NCBI GenBank assembly: GCA_002422395.1 | Contig: DIUY01000011.1 | Span: forward strand, 358,507 to 422,506 | DNA from: Methylococcaceae bacterium UBA6146 | Lineage (GTDB): Bacteria > Pseudomonadota > Gammaproteobacteria > Methylococcales > Methylomonadaceae | DNA: 64,000 nucleotides | Direction of reading: 5' to 3' | In this document: one piece after another, positions 43,807-53,065 of the stretch | Numbering within the stretch: position 1 is the first letter of the stretch | Layout: the number at the start of each line of letters is the position of its first letter | Notes under the pieces: model-generated | Database searches by the model: none | Seen by the model: only the letters and a program-made list of their open reading frames with translations | Told to the model about the DNA's origin: nothing | Translations under genes and position numbers: made by a program

Positions 43807-45759
43807 TTAATGATGGTTTTGCTCGAAAATATCAGTGATAAATCCGGCATGGCCTGCTGAGGCGGCGCCTCTATAAATGTCCTCATAAAAGCGCATGTCG
43901 CGTGGATCGCCATTGTTGGCTATGCCGTTGCCAAGATAAAGGGACAGCACCGCGCCGGGATGGTTAAACCATAAAATGTCGTCGCCGTCGCTGCGGGTGT
44001 CATGCAAGTCCCAGAAGGTACGCGCCACCCAAACTTCGTTTTCCCAGCCATTAGCACAGTTAGGCGGGGTGTTGCGTTGCTCTGCGTCCCAACCCAAGGC
44101 CCAACGGCCCGAATTAAAGCCCCCTTCAGCGACATTGCGGAGGGGATAACCCACCCACGCCGCCACAAAGTTGGCGAAACCTTCACGCAGCGCCATCCCC
44201 AAGCGGGTTGGGTAGCAAGAGTTCAGACTGTGCGAACCACCGGAACCTGCCGGTCTTTTATTGTCCCAGAATTTGTTGTTTAGGACATGCCCCATTTCAT
44301 GGTTGACCACATCACCCTGCACGCCATGTTCGGCAATCAGCCAAAGGTCGTTGCCTGACGCACAGCTCCAAGGACTAGAACCGCCGCAGTTATTCCAGGT
44401 ATTAGGGAAGAAGAAACGGATTGGTGAAGAAGGCACAGGATTGATGCTGGCGTCCCAATACAGCCGTGACCACATGGTCATGGCGTTATCCACCAGTTCG
44501 CCCACGCCGTTATAAGCGCCCCCATCAGTGTCGGCAAAACGGTGACCGACATTAAACGAGGTGCCGGTGACTGTCCAATCCGGATCGTACCACCAGTATT
44601 TGTTGCCGGCTTCGTTTTGCGGCGCGTAGTAACTGTTGTAGGAACGGTAGTAAACCTTAATTTTTTGGCCATTCACAAAGCCTTTGGCATTAGGTACATT
44701 AACGGTCCATTGACCATTGGCTTCCACCCAGGATGAACCTAAAAAAGCCCAAGGGCTAACCCGATAAACGTCCACCCAGAAACCGAATCCTGAATGTAAG
44801 CTATGGTCGGTTGTCCACTTGGTCGAAAAACGGCCTGTCAAAGTATGGCTAAAACCATCCGCTTGAGGGGCGACTAGTGCATTGGTCGGTTTGGTAGGGT
44901 TTTCCGGATAACAGATTTGCTCGCCTTCACCCGCAGAACCGCGCTCTATGGCTTCTGCCATTGCAGTCTTAATGCTTTCCAGGTTATCAAATTTAGTGTC
45001 CGCCGGAATGGCCGCCTTACGGCGGAATGATTCTAGGTTGACGGGCATTATTTTGGCCACGTCAGCATAATCAGCGGTACCTTTGCCGCCTTTTAATAGG
45101 CTGCGCGATGGGCTGCCATAAATTTCAGGGTAAGAACCCATCACCCAGCTGCCCTTGCGTTCAAGGTAATGTACCGATAATGGCACTTTCGCATCGGCCG
45201 GACGGTTTCTGTAATGCCGGGCCAGCTCTTCGGCTGTGGGCCAGAGTTTTAAGTCACTTTCTGACGGGTTATAAACATCTATTTCAAGGCGTGGGCTCAT
45301 CCTTTCGATGACCGGACGTAAAAAATCGACCTCAAATACAACTTGCTGGGGAGCCGTGTCATTAGGGCTTACTAACAGGGCATCTGTTTGGGGGCAGATA
45401 CGCCAACGTTTGCCCAGTGGTTTCCATTCGGGATCATAACGCGGGGAAGTGTCTTTGCCGGCCATGTAGGCGTCAAAGTTTAACAGGGGCTTGCCGACAA
45501 TTTCCGGATCTTCCCCACAATTGCGCAATAGCACCAATAACGGTGTCCGCTGTTTTAAGTCCCACGGGCTAAATTGCACCAAAAAACGAGCATCCCCGCC
45601 CGGGGTTTCCCCCGGTTGGACAATGCCTTCTTTTGCGGCTTCTAAAATTTTCCAGGTAATGGCCGCTGGTTGGTCTGCATGGGTTGTTTGGCTGGATGCA
45701 AATAGGCCTAACGCAAGCAATGCGCCAGGCAAATAGCTTATTCGGTTAAAGGCTCGCAT
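43807..45759 (-). CDS. Secreted gluzincin-like protein of unknown function
   Basis: 650 aa. The N terminus is a signal peptide ending in an Ala-x-Ala-type site (SQTTHA before DQ). The first half (30-330) has no recognised domain. The second half contains HEMGH (H487-H491) and a glutamate 35 residues after the second histidine (E526, in REGFANFVA), the arrangement of gluzincin zinc peptidases. The last region (GWDAEQRNTPPNC...) has several Cys. It stands alone with terminators downstream. Substrate and family are unknown; peptidase activity is inferred from the motif. Confidence 0.65.
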   Translation of the reverse strand: MRAFNRISYLPGALLALGLFASSQTTHADQPAAITWKILEAAKEGIVQPGETPGGDARFLVQFSPWDLKQRTPLLVLLRNCGEDPEIVGKPLLNFDAYMAGKDTSPRYDPEWKPLGKRWRICPQTDALLVSPNDTAPQQVVFEVDFLRPVIERMSPRLEIDVYNPSESDLKLWPTAEELARHYRNRPADAKVPLSVHYLERKGSWVMGSYPEIYGSPSRSLLKGGKGTADYADVAKIMPVNLESFRRKAAIPADTKFDNLESIKTAMAEAIERGSAGEGEQICYPENPTKPTNALVAPQADGFSHTLTGRFSTKWTTDHSLHSGFGFWVDVYRVSPWAFLGSSWVEANGQWTVNVPNAKGFVNGQKIKVYYRSYNSYYAPQNEAGNKYWWYDPDWTVTGTSFNVGHRFADTDGGAYNGVGELVDNAMTMWSRLYWDASINPVPSSPIRFFFPNTWNNCGGSSPWSCASGNDLWLIAEHGVQGDVVNHEMGHVLNNKFWDNKRPAGSGGSHSLNSCYPTRLGMALREGFANFVAAWVGYPLRNVAEGGFNSGRWALGWDAEQRNTPPNCANGWENEVWVARTFWDLHDTRSDGDDILWFNHPGAVLSLYLGNGIANNGDPRDMRFYEDIYRGAASAGHAGFITDIFEQNHH

Positions 45760-46178
45760 AAACCACCTCTTAATTAAGTTAGTGTAAGGATATGGTTGTG
45801 ACCTGATGACGATTAGAAAAAAGCGGCTCTAAAACGATAAGGTCAGGCGGATTATAGGCTTTTCTGGGGCGTGTGAAATGTTAATATTTACAAAATGCAA
45901 AATAAATGATCCGGTTTTTTTGGTATGGAACGAAGCCGAAAAATACCCCCGACAATAAGTGAAATGGATAAAAATTATAGCTATTAATCAATGGGTTGTT
46001 TAATATTTGTCCGCAGTAGTAAGCGCTCACGCCATTCTATGGACAGGGCGGGACATATTGCCTTGGCACACCAAAGCATGACGTGTATAGCAAAATGCTT
46101 GAGTTGCCTATCGTTGGGTATTAAAGTTTACGGGCTAGCCCGCTTTATTCCTTACCTTTTGCACTTTTGGAGTTTTTT
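45760..46178. other. AT-rich divergent promoter region
   Basis: This 419-bp gap separates the secreted gluzincin gene (minus strand) from the FG-GAP/RTX gene (plus strand). It is richer in A+T than the flanking genes and has no convincing gene, hairpin or repeat. A 63-codon frame at 45991-46182 has no ribosome-binding site and runs into the next gene. A TGGCAC...GCA near 46065 has the wrong spacing for a sigma-54 promoter. Confidence 0.5.
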
Positions 46179-48422
46179 ATGACCTCTCGTAATGCCCCTG
46201 ATACCCTAGATGAGCGCAGTGACGACTTGATGCCGATTAATATAGATGCCTTGATTGGCGGTATCTACGGTGAACTTGCCCCGCACAGTAATATTCCGCG
46301 ATTTGACGCACCGCTGACCAACCCGTTTGGATTGCAGAGGATGAATTTTTTTGTCAGACCGGCTTTTGCCGATTTGGATGGTGACGGCGACTTCGATGCT
46401 TTTTTTGGTGGCAATTACGGAGACACTTTCTATTCTGAAAACACCGGCACTGCCACAGCCCCGCAATTTGCCGAACGGGTCACTAACCCGTTTGGACTCA
46501 GGAATGTCGGTGGTTTTGCTGCGCCCACCTTCGCCGATTTGGATGGTGACGGCGACTTCGATGCCTTTGTCGGCAACAACGCTGGCAACACCTTGTATTT
46601 TGAAAACACCGGCACTGCCACAGCCCCGCAATTTGCCGAACGGGTCACCAACCCGTTTGGCCTCAGGGATGCCGGCAGATCTGTTTCATTGACTTTTGCG
46701 GATCTTGATGGGGACGGTAACCTTGACGCCTTGATAGGCGATGAGAACGGCAACACCCTGTATTTTGAAAACACCGGCACTGCCACAGCCCCGCAATTTG
46801 CCAAACCGATCATCAACCCGTTTGGCCTCAAAGATGTCGGTATATTTGCCACCCCCGAATTTGCCGACCTTGATAACGACGGCGACCTTGATGCCTTCAT
46901 TGGTAATAATTCTGCTGGCAATATTGTGTACTTTGAAAATACCGGCACTGCCACTCAGCCGACATTCGCCACCCCGGCCAGCAACCCGTTTGGTTTGCAG
47001 AATGTGGGCTGGATTGGCGGCAATACTTTTGCCGACCTCGATGGTGACGGCGACTTGGATGCAGTGATCACGCAATGGAATTTTCAGCAGTGGCATAGCG
47101 ATGTGCTGATATTTATTGATCAAAACACCCATAATCATTTCACCACACCGGTCGCCAGCGGCAACGAAGACCAATGGACACGCATCGGCTTTAGGCAACT
47201 GCTTACGAGCAGTTCCGACACCACAGCCAGCTCGTTTGTGGTCAATGCCGTGACCAGCGGGCAGTTGCTGATCGGGGCAAGCTTGGCCACCGCCACCGCG
47301 TGGGCGGCGGGCGGCAATGACGTCATCGATAGCAGCCATGTTGCATTTTGGCGCGGTGACGCCAACGCCAACGGCACATTGCCCGCCTTCACCGTTGTGG
47401 GTCAAAGCAACAATGGCACGGCTTGGCCTAAACCGGTGCAGGCGAAAATTAACCTGACGGCGGTCAACGACGCCCCCACCGGCGGCGTCACCATCGACGG
47501 CTTGGCGGTGGAGGGGCGCACCTTGACGGTGGGCAACGACCTGCAAGACGTGGACGGTTTGGGCGCGGTCAGCTACCAATGGCAAGCCGACGGCGTGGCC
47601 ATCAGCGGCGCGACCGGCACCAGCTACAAACTCACCGCCGCCGACATCGGCAAAATTGTCACCGCCGTTGCCAGCTACACCGACGGTGACGGCACCGCCG
47701 AAAGCGTCAGTAGCGCCGCACTGGCCGTGCAGGGCCGCACCCGCATCGACGGCACAGTCCAAAACGACACCCTCACCGGCAACGGTGACGACAATGCCTT
47801 GTTCGGCTATCGGGGCGACGACCGCCTCAGCGGCGACAGCGGCAATGACCTGCTCAGTGGCGGCAATGGCAACGACCAAGTCAGCGGCGGCGACGGCGAT
47901 GACATAGTGAGCGGTGGCACCGGTGATGACGCCATCAACGGCAACGCTGGCAACGACTGGCTGATCGGCGGGGCGGGCAACGACACCCTGTACGGCGGCA
48001 ATGGCGATGACAAGCTTACAGGCAACGACGGCGATGACCTGCTCAACGGCAACGGCGGCAGCGATGTGCTGTTCAACAGCATGGGTTCTGATACGCTGAC
48101 CGGCGGATCGGGCAATGACAGTTTCGTGTTCAACACCGCCGCGGACGATGCCGCCGACCTCATCACCGACTTCAATCCGGTGGACGACACCATCAAGCTT
48201 GATAACGCCGTGTTCGCCAGTCTGACTCGGCACGGCGTGTTATCTGACCAACACTTTATAATCGGCACTGCCGCCGCCGACAACAATGACTTTGTGATCT
48301 ACGATACCCAAACCGGTGTGTTGTCTTACGATGCCGACGCCAACGGCGCGGCCGGGGCGGTGGCAATCGCGGTGCTTGGCAGCCATTTGGCTCTGACCAA
48401 TGCCGACTTTTTGGTGATTTGA
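46179..48422 (+). CDS. Secreted FG-GAP/VCBS and RTX repeat protein
   Basis: 747 aa from the ATG preceded by GGAG; a TTG 12 bp upstream is less likely. Residues about 50-330 hold five tandem repeats of about 55-65 residues with FADLDGDGDFDAF calcium-binding loops and a YFENTGTATAP signature, FG-GAP/VCBS-like beta-propeller blades. An immunoglobulin-like segment (about 430-520, VSYQWQADGVAISG) is followed by about 11 RTX nonapeptides (GGxGxD type, 535-650). The C terminus (SHLALTNADFLVI) fits a type I secretion signal. It is probably exported by an ABC system not present here, and calcium-dependent. No catalytic domain was recognised. Confidence 0.85.
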   Translation: MTSRNAPDTLDERSDDLMPINIDALIGGIYGELAPHSNIPRFDAPLTNPFGLQRMNFFVRPAFADLDGDGDFDAFFGGNYGDTFYSENTGTATAPQFAERVTNPFGLRNVGGFAAPTFADLDGDGDFDAFVGNNAGNTLYFENTGTATAPQFAERVTNPFGLRDAGRSVSLTFADLDGDGNLDALIGDENGNTLYFENTGTATAPQFAKPIINPFGLKDVGIFATPEFADLDNDGDLDAFIGNNSAGNIVYFENTGTATQPTFATPASNPFGLQNVGWIGGNTFADLDGDGDLDAVITQWNFQQWHSDVLIFIDQNTHNHFTTPVASGNEDQWTRIGFRQLLTSSSDTTASSFVVNAVTSGQLLIGASLATATAWAAGGNDVIDSSHVAFWRGDANANGTLPAFTVVGQSNNGTAWPKPVQAKINLTAVNDAPTGGVTIDGLAVEGRTLTVGNDLQDVDGLGAVSYQWQADGVAISGATGTSYKLTAADIGKIVTAVASYTDGDGTAESVSSAALAVQGRTRIDGTVQNDTLTGNGDDNALFGYRGDDRLSGDSGNDLLSGGNGNDQVSGGDGDDIVSGGTGDDAINGNAGNDWLIGGAGNDTLYGGNGDDKLTGNDGDDLLNGNGGSDVLFNSMGSDTLTGGSGNDSFVFNTAADDAADLITDFNPVDDTIKLDNAVFASLTRHGVLSDQHFIIGTAAADNNDFVIYDTQTGVLSYDADANGAAGAVAIAVLGSHLALTNADFLVI

Positions 48423-48430
48423 CCGTTGTT

Positions 48431-48448
48431 GCGGGCAAGGACGCCCGC
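48431..48448 (+). terminator. Terminator-like hairpin after the RTX gene
   Basis: GCGGGC (48431-48436) pairs with GCCCGC (48443-48448), 6-nt loop, followed by TTGT, 8 bp past the stop codon. A second, longer imperfect hairpin with GTAGCCCGTAT and its reverse follows at about 48458-48500. Confidence 0.5.
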
Positions 48449-48507
48449 TTGTGGCAAGTAGCCCGTATGGGGCTTGCGTAATACGGGGCATTCGGGCTAC
48501 GGGCCCA

Positions 48508-48625
48508 CTGCCCACAGTTAAGCTATTTTGACGGGAGTCCAACGGCTTTAGACGTTGCTGTATCAGTTCTTCCGCCAATAACAAAAACGTCTGAAGCCAT
48601 TTTGCTCCTGTTTAACTGTGGGCAG
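48508..48625. repeat. 118-bp inverted-repeat element
   Basis: CTGCCCACAGTTAA (48508-48521) and TTAACTGTGGGCAG (48612-48625) are perfect 14-bp terminal inverted repeats. Inside, GGCTTTAGACGTT and AACGTCTGAAGCC form a second inverted pair with one mismatch. No gene is encoded. It looks like a small non-autonomous element or a long cruciform, and it is a different family from the 10.3-kb element. Confidence 0.7.
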
Positions 48626-48657
48626 CCGTTATATGCCGCCGGAATTATTTCATCCTC

Positions 48658-48690
48658 AGCCCCCGCAGGCTTTAAAAATCTGCGGGGGCT
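48658..48690. terminator. Strong 11-bp hairpin before the TIGR03032-like gene
   Basis: AGCCCCCGCAG (48658-48668) pairs perfectly with CTGCGGGGGCT (48680-48690) across an 11-nt loop. It sits in the 360-bp non-coding gap, 90 bp upstream of the next gene, and probably insulates it from the RTX gene. Confidence 0.55.
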
Positions 48691-48782
48691 GGGCATGAAG
48701 CATTTAAGCCGTAGGGTACGTTGCACTCCACCAAAAAAACCGAAAACTTGACCGTTCAGACCATATACCCCATCTTCAAGCT

Positions 48783-50219
48783 ATGACAAGTTCCAAATCC
48801 AGCGTGGCCCTGCTCGGCTCGGAACAACTTTATGATTGGCTAAACCAAGAAGCGCTCAGTTTTGCCTTTACCACGTATCAAACTAATCGGCTGTTTTTAG
48901 TCGGTTGCGGCGGCAACGGGCATTTGGCGGTTAATGAACGGCTGTTTGATAAGCCGATGGGCTTGTACGCCCGTGGTGGCAGTTTGTACATGGGGACGCG
49001 CTATCAGTTGTGGCAATTGGACAACTGTCTCGCCGCCGGAGAACGCCATCAGTTGGCTGACCGCTTGTATGTGCCACGCATCGCTTACACAACCGGCGAT
49101 TTGAATGTGCATGATGTGGTGATGACCGCAGATCAGCAATGGTTATTCATCAATACCGATTTCAGTTGTTTGGCGACTTTGCAGCCCGATTTCAGTTTTG
49201 TGCCGCTGTGGCAACCGCCGTTTATCAGCAAGTTGGTTGCCGAAGACCGTTGCCATTTGAATGGCTTGGCAATGCAGGGCGGCAAACCGACGTTTGCCAC
49301 GGCCTGTAGCCGTACCGACACGGCGGCGGGTTGGCGCAATCATCGGGTAAATGGCGGCATTGTGATGCACATCCCCAGTAATGAGATTATTGCGACAGGC
49401 TTGTCGATGCCGCATTCGCCGCGTTGGTACCAAGGCCGCTTGTGGTTGCTCAATTCCGGCAGTGGCGAGTTGGGTTATTTGGACGGCGAGGCATTTGTGC
49501 CGATGACATTCTGCCCTGGCTTTGTGCGCGGCTTGGCGTTTTGGCGGCATTACGCGTTAGTCGGATTGTCAAAATTACGCTCGCCAGCGTTTTCTGGCTT
49601 ACCGCTGGAAACGCGCTTGGCGGCCAGTGGCGATACCGCACAATGTGGCATGATGGTGGTTGATTTAAACACGGGTGATGTGGTGCATTGGCTGCATATT
49701 GACGGCGTGGTTGAAGAGTTGTTTGATGTGGTCGTGTTGCCAGCGGTTCGTCAGCCGCAAGTGTTGGGTTTTCAAAACGATGATATTGAACGTTTGGTGA
49801 CTTTTCCCGGTTCCGGCGGCGTAGTGACCACTAAGCCCACGGTCAAACGGCCTGGCATTGGCATGGGGGTGCAAGCGGCGGGTTTACCGCGCCAAAACCC
49901 GCTACCGTTAGGGGCAAGTGCGGTGGTCAAATATCAGCGCGTTTACCATCTGACCCCTGATAATTTGTTGCCTTACGAGGCGATGACCTTGCCCAGCCTA
50001 AAGCAGCGTTGGCAAACCCAGGCGCGGCGCGGTGAGTTGCTGGCGGTGTCGGCTTCGGTGGCTGGTGAAATGGTCGGCTTGGCAGTGGCGGAGCGGTGGC
50101 TGGAAATGGGGCAAACAAAATCAGAAATGATTTCGTTACACGTGTTGCCAGCGTATCAGGCGCAGGCCGTAGCCCAAAAGTTGGCGGCGCATTTGCAAAA
50201 GGCGTTGATGCTGCCGTGA
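48783..50219 (+). CDS. TIGR03032-family protein with extra C-terminal domain
   Basis: 478 aa. Residues 1-340 match proteins of the TIGR03032 family (WLNQEALSFAFTTYQTNRLFLVG, PMGLYARGGSLYMGTRYQLWQLDN, DVHDVV-like stretch NVHDVVMT, and SPRWYQGRLWLLNSG), a beta-propeller-like fold of unknown function. The last 110 residues (about 365-478, GEMVGLAVAERWL...ISLHVLPAYQAQAVAQKLAAHL) resemble the core of a GNAT acetyltransferase but lack its acetyl-CoA glycine loop, so it may be a degenerate domain. It is not in an obvious operon. A palindromic element follows. Confidence 0.7.
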   Translation: MTSSKSSVALLGSEQLYDWLNQEALSFAFTTYQTNRLFLVGCGGNGHLAVNERLFDKPMGLYARGGSLYMGTRYQLWQLDNCLAAGERHQLADRLYVPRIAYTTGDLNVHDVVMTADQQWLFINTDFSCLATLQPDFSFVPLWQPPFISKLVAEDRCHLNGLAMQGGKPTFATACSRTDTAAGWRNHRVNGGIVMHIPSNEIIATGLSMPHSPRWYQGRLWLLNSGSGELGYLDGEAFVPMTFCPGFVRGLAFWRHYALVGLSKLRSPAFSGLPLETRLAASGDTAQCGMMVVDLNTGDVVHWLHIDGVVEELFDVVVLPAVRQPQVLGFQNDDIERLVTFPGSGGVVTTKPTVKRPGIGMGVQAAGLPRQNPLPLGASAVVKYQRVYHLTPDNLLPYEAMTLPSLKQRWQTQARRGELLAVSASVAGEMVGLAVAERWLEMGQTKSEMISLHVLPAYQAQAVAQKLAAHLQKALMLP

Positions 50220-50250
50220 GTTTTGTGGAATCTGGTGTGCCCATAGCGGG

Positions 50251-50420
50251 TAATCCTGCAATGGGAATGATTTTCTAAAATGCAAGCGTTATGTTGGTGC
50301 TGTTTTGGGACAGTCTAAGTGGCTGAAAAATTAGCACGACTGAGCGTCCTTTGAGGGCGGGCAGTCGTATGTGGCCAGGTTGACAAATACCCTGTCATTC
50401 TTGTTACAGGTTACAGGATT
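50251..50420. repeat. Diverged copy of the nested-palindrome element
   Basis: The left arm starts TAATCCTGCAATGGGAATGATT (cf. 10237 copy), the inner hairpin is ACGACTGAGCGTCCTT (50336-50351) with GAGGGCGGGCAGTCGT (50354-50369), then CCAGGTTGACAAATA and a degraded right arm around 50395-50420. It lies in the gap between the TIGR03032-like gene and mutS, both of which end here. Confidence 0.7.
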
Positions 50421-50421
50421 T

Positions 50422-52989
50422 TCACACCAATGCCTTGAGCCGATACAGCAATTCCAGCGCCTGTCTGGGGCTGAGGTCATCGGGTTGGATGTCTGTCAGC
50501 AAACATACCGCCGGATGGCATTCCTCCGAGGAAAACAAATCCAGCTGGTTAGCCCCGCTCCCTTTCTGTTGCTCAAGATAGGCGTGGTTTTCCAGGTGCT
50601 GTAATTTGGCCTTGGCCTTGTCAATGACGGTATGCGGCACACCCGCTAAGGCCGCGACTTGCAGGCCGTAGCTCTGGTTGGCTGGGCCTTCTTTTACCGC
50701 ATGCAAAAAAATGATTTTGTCGCCGTGTTCCATCGCGTCCAGGTGTACGTTATGGATGGTTTTTTGTTCATCGGCCAGCGTGGTCAGCTCGAAATAATGC
50801 GTGGCGAATAGCGTAAACGCGCGGGTTTCCTTGGCCAGATGACCGGCGCAGGCCCAAGCCAGCGATAGGCCGTCGAAAGTGCTGGTGCCGCGGCCTACCT
50901 CATCCATTAAAATCAGGCTATGTGCGGTTGCGTTATGCAGGATATTGGCGGTTTCTGACATTTCGACCATAAATGTTGACCGGCCACTGGCCAGATCATC
51001 GGATGCGCCTATCCGCGTGAAAATCCGGTCGATAGGCCCCAGTGTCAAGGCTTGGGCGGGCACATAGCAGCCGATGTGGGCGATTAACACGATCAGCGCG
51101 GTTTGGCGCATATAGGTAGATTTACCGCCCATGTTGGGGCCGGTGATCACCAGCATCCGGCGTTGGTCGGAAAAAGACAAGTCATTGGGCACGAACGGTA
51201 GTTCGGAAACCTGCTCGACAACGAGATGCCGTCCGCCGTCAATCTGGATGCCGGCCTTATCGGTCAGGGTCGGGCGGGACAGTTGCAGCATGTCGGTGCG
51301 TTCGGCAAAATTGACCAGCACATCCAGTTCCGCCAGTGCGGCGGCGCATTGTTGCAGCGGGATTAATGACGCGGCGATTAGGGTCAGGAGTTCGTCATAC
51401 AAAGATTTTTCAAAGGCCAGCGATTTTTCGCGGGCGCTGAGCACCTTGTCTTCAAACGCCTTCAGTTCTTCGGTGATATAGCGTTCTGCGCCTTTTAAGG
51501 TCTGTTTGCGGGTGTAATGTGCAGGCACTTTTTCGCTGTGCAAGTGGGAGATTTCAATATAGTAGCCATGCACGCGGTTGTAATTGACTTTCAGCGTGCT
51601 GATGCCGGTTGCGGCCTTTTCGCGGGTTTCCATGTCAATTAAGAACTGGTCGGCGTTCTGGCTCAGGTTGCGCAGTTCATCGAGATCAGCATGGTAGCCC
51701 GGCGCAATCACGCCGCCGTCGCGGATAAGCACCGGCGGGTTGTCGATAATGGCTTTTTGTAGCAGCGCCAGCATGTCCGGCTGTTCGCCGATTTGCCGAC
51801 TGAGCGCCGCCAGCTGCGGGTTGTCACTAGCTGAAAGCGTGTGTTGTAAGGACGGCAGCACGGCCAGGGTATTGCGTAATACCAGAAGATCCCTCGGACG
51901 TGCCGATCTTAACGCGATACGGGAGCTGATCCGTTCAATATCGCCGACTTGCCGCAGCAGGGTTTGCACGTCGCGGTACAGCAACCCGTCCAGCAAAGTC
52001 CCGATACAGGCGTAGCGATGGTTAAGGATGGCGTGGTTGCGCAAAGGCCGGTTCAGCCAGCGCCGCAGACAGCGGCTGCCCATCGCGGTCGCCGTTTTAT
52101 CCAGCACGCCGAACAGCGTGTATTGCAGTTGCCCCGACGGATGGGTGTCCAGCTCAAGGTTACGGCGGCTGGCCGCATCGAGCATGATGCAATCGTTGCT
52201 GTTTTCAATACGGATGCCCTGGATATGCGGCAATGCGCTTTGTTGGGTGTCCTCAACATAGTGTAGTAAAGCGCCCGCCGCCGCAACGGCTACCGGCATG
52301 TCTTCGCAGCCGAAGCCTTGTAAGTCGAGCGTGTCAAATTGCTTAAGCACCCGTTGCCGGGCGCTTTCGGTATCAAAATGCCAAGGCGGTCTGCGTGTTA
52401 AGCCGCCGCGTTGTTTTAACGCGGCGGGTAACGTCCAGTCGTCGCTAGCCAGTAATTCAGCGGGATTAAGGCGGGCTATTTCGCTAAGCAACTGGTCGTC
52501 AGAGTTGACTTGTTGCAATATAAAACGCCCGCTGGTCAAATCCAGGCTGGCGATGCCGTAATCGGCCTGGCTGGCGCATAAGGCGACCAGCAGGTTGTCC
52601 TTGCGGTCTTCCAGCAGCGCTTCATCCGTCACGGTGCCGGGCGTGACGATGCGCACCACCTTGCGCTCGACCGGGCCTTTCGATGTGGCGGGGTCGCCGA
52701 TTTGTTCGCAAATGGCGATGGACTCGCCTTGCCGCAATAGTTTGGCAATATAGCCTTCGGCAGCATGGTAAGGGATGCCCGCCATGGCGATAGGTTGCCC
52801 CGCCGAATGGCCTCGGCTGGTCAGGGTGATGTCCAGCAATTGTGAAGCTTTTTTGGCGTCATCAAAAAACAGCTCATAAAAATCGCCCATGCGATAAAAC
52901 AGCAGTGTGTCGGGGTGATCAGCCTTGATGCGTAGGTATTGCTGCATCATCGGGGTGTGTACGGGTGTCTTCAGGGGGCTGGATGTCAT
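50422..52989 (-). CDS. mutS: DNA mismatch repair protein MutS
   Basis: 855 aa, normal length. The mismatch-binding phenylalanine motif GDFYELF is near residue 35-41, and the ATPase Walker A GPNMGGKST contains K623. Walker B is in DEVGRGTSTFDG and the helix-turn-helix region follows (NQSYGLQVAALAGVP). It recognises base mismatches and recruits MutL. The gene stands by itself with the JAMM protein 76 bp upstream on the same strand. Confidence 0.97.
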   Translation of the reverse strand: MTSSPLKTPVHTPMMQQYLRIKADHPDTLLFYRMGDFYELFFDDAKKASQLLDITLTSRGHSAGQPIAMAGIPYHAAEGYIAKLLRQGESIAICEQIGDPATSKGPVERKVVRIVTPGTVTDEALLEDRKDNLLVALCASQADYGIASLDLTSGRFILQQVNSDDQLLSEIARLNPAELLASDDWTLPAALKQRGGLTRRPPWHFDTESARQRVLKQFDTLDLQGFGCEDMPVAVAAAGALLHYVEDTQQSALPHIQGIRIENSNDCIMLDAASRRNLELDTHPSGQLQYTLFGVLDKTATAMGSRCLRRWLNRPLRNHAILNHRYACIGTLLDGLLYRDVQTLLRQVGDIERISSRIALRSARPRDLLVLRNTLAVLPSLQHTLSASDNPQLAALSRQIGEQPDMLALLQKAIIDNPPVLIRDGGVIAPGYHADLDELRNLSQNADQFLIDMETREKAATGISTLKVNYNRVHGYYIEISHLHSEKVPAHYTRKQTLKGAERYITEELKAFEDKVLSAREKSLAFEKSLYDELLTLIAASLIPLQQCAAALAELDVLVNFAERTDMLQLSRPTLTDKAGIQIDGGRHLVVEQVSELPFVPNDLSFSDQRRMLVITGPNMGGKSTYMRQTALIVLIAHIGCYVPAQALTLGPIDRIFTRIGASDDLASGRSTFMVEMSETANILHNATAHSLILMDEVGRGTSTFDGLSLAWACAGHLAKETRAFTLFATHYFELTTLADEQKTIHNVHLDAMEHGDKIIFLHAVKEGPANQSYGLQVAALAGVPHTVIDKAKAKLQHLENHAYLEQQKGSGANQLDLFSSEECHPAVCLLTDIQPDDLSPRQALELLYRLKALV

Positions 52990-53065
52990 CAGGTGTTGGA
53001 GTCTATCAGTTCAGTTATAACAATTTGGTGCAACTAATGGAGAAAGGGCGCTATAAGATTGCTAA

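Noticed and set aside
46060..46085. Possible sigma-54 promoter upstream of the RTX gene
   Set aside because: GG and GC are 9 bp apart instead of 10, and no upstream activator boxes were seen.
45991..46182. 63-codon frame upstream of the RTX gene
   Set aside because: No ribosome-binding site, poor codon use, and it overlaps the start of the next gene.
46686..48233. 515-codon open frame on the minus strand opposite the FG-GAP/RTX gene
   Set aside because: It mirrors the repeat structure and codon bias of the plus-strand gene, has no ribosome-binding site and its product is a low-complexity Val/Ala/Gly string.
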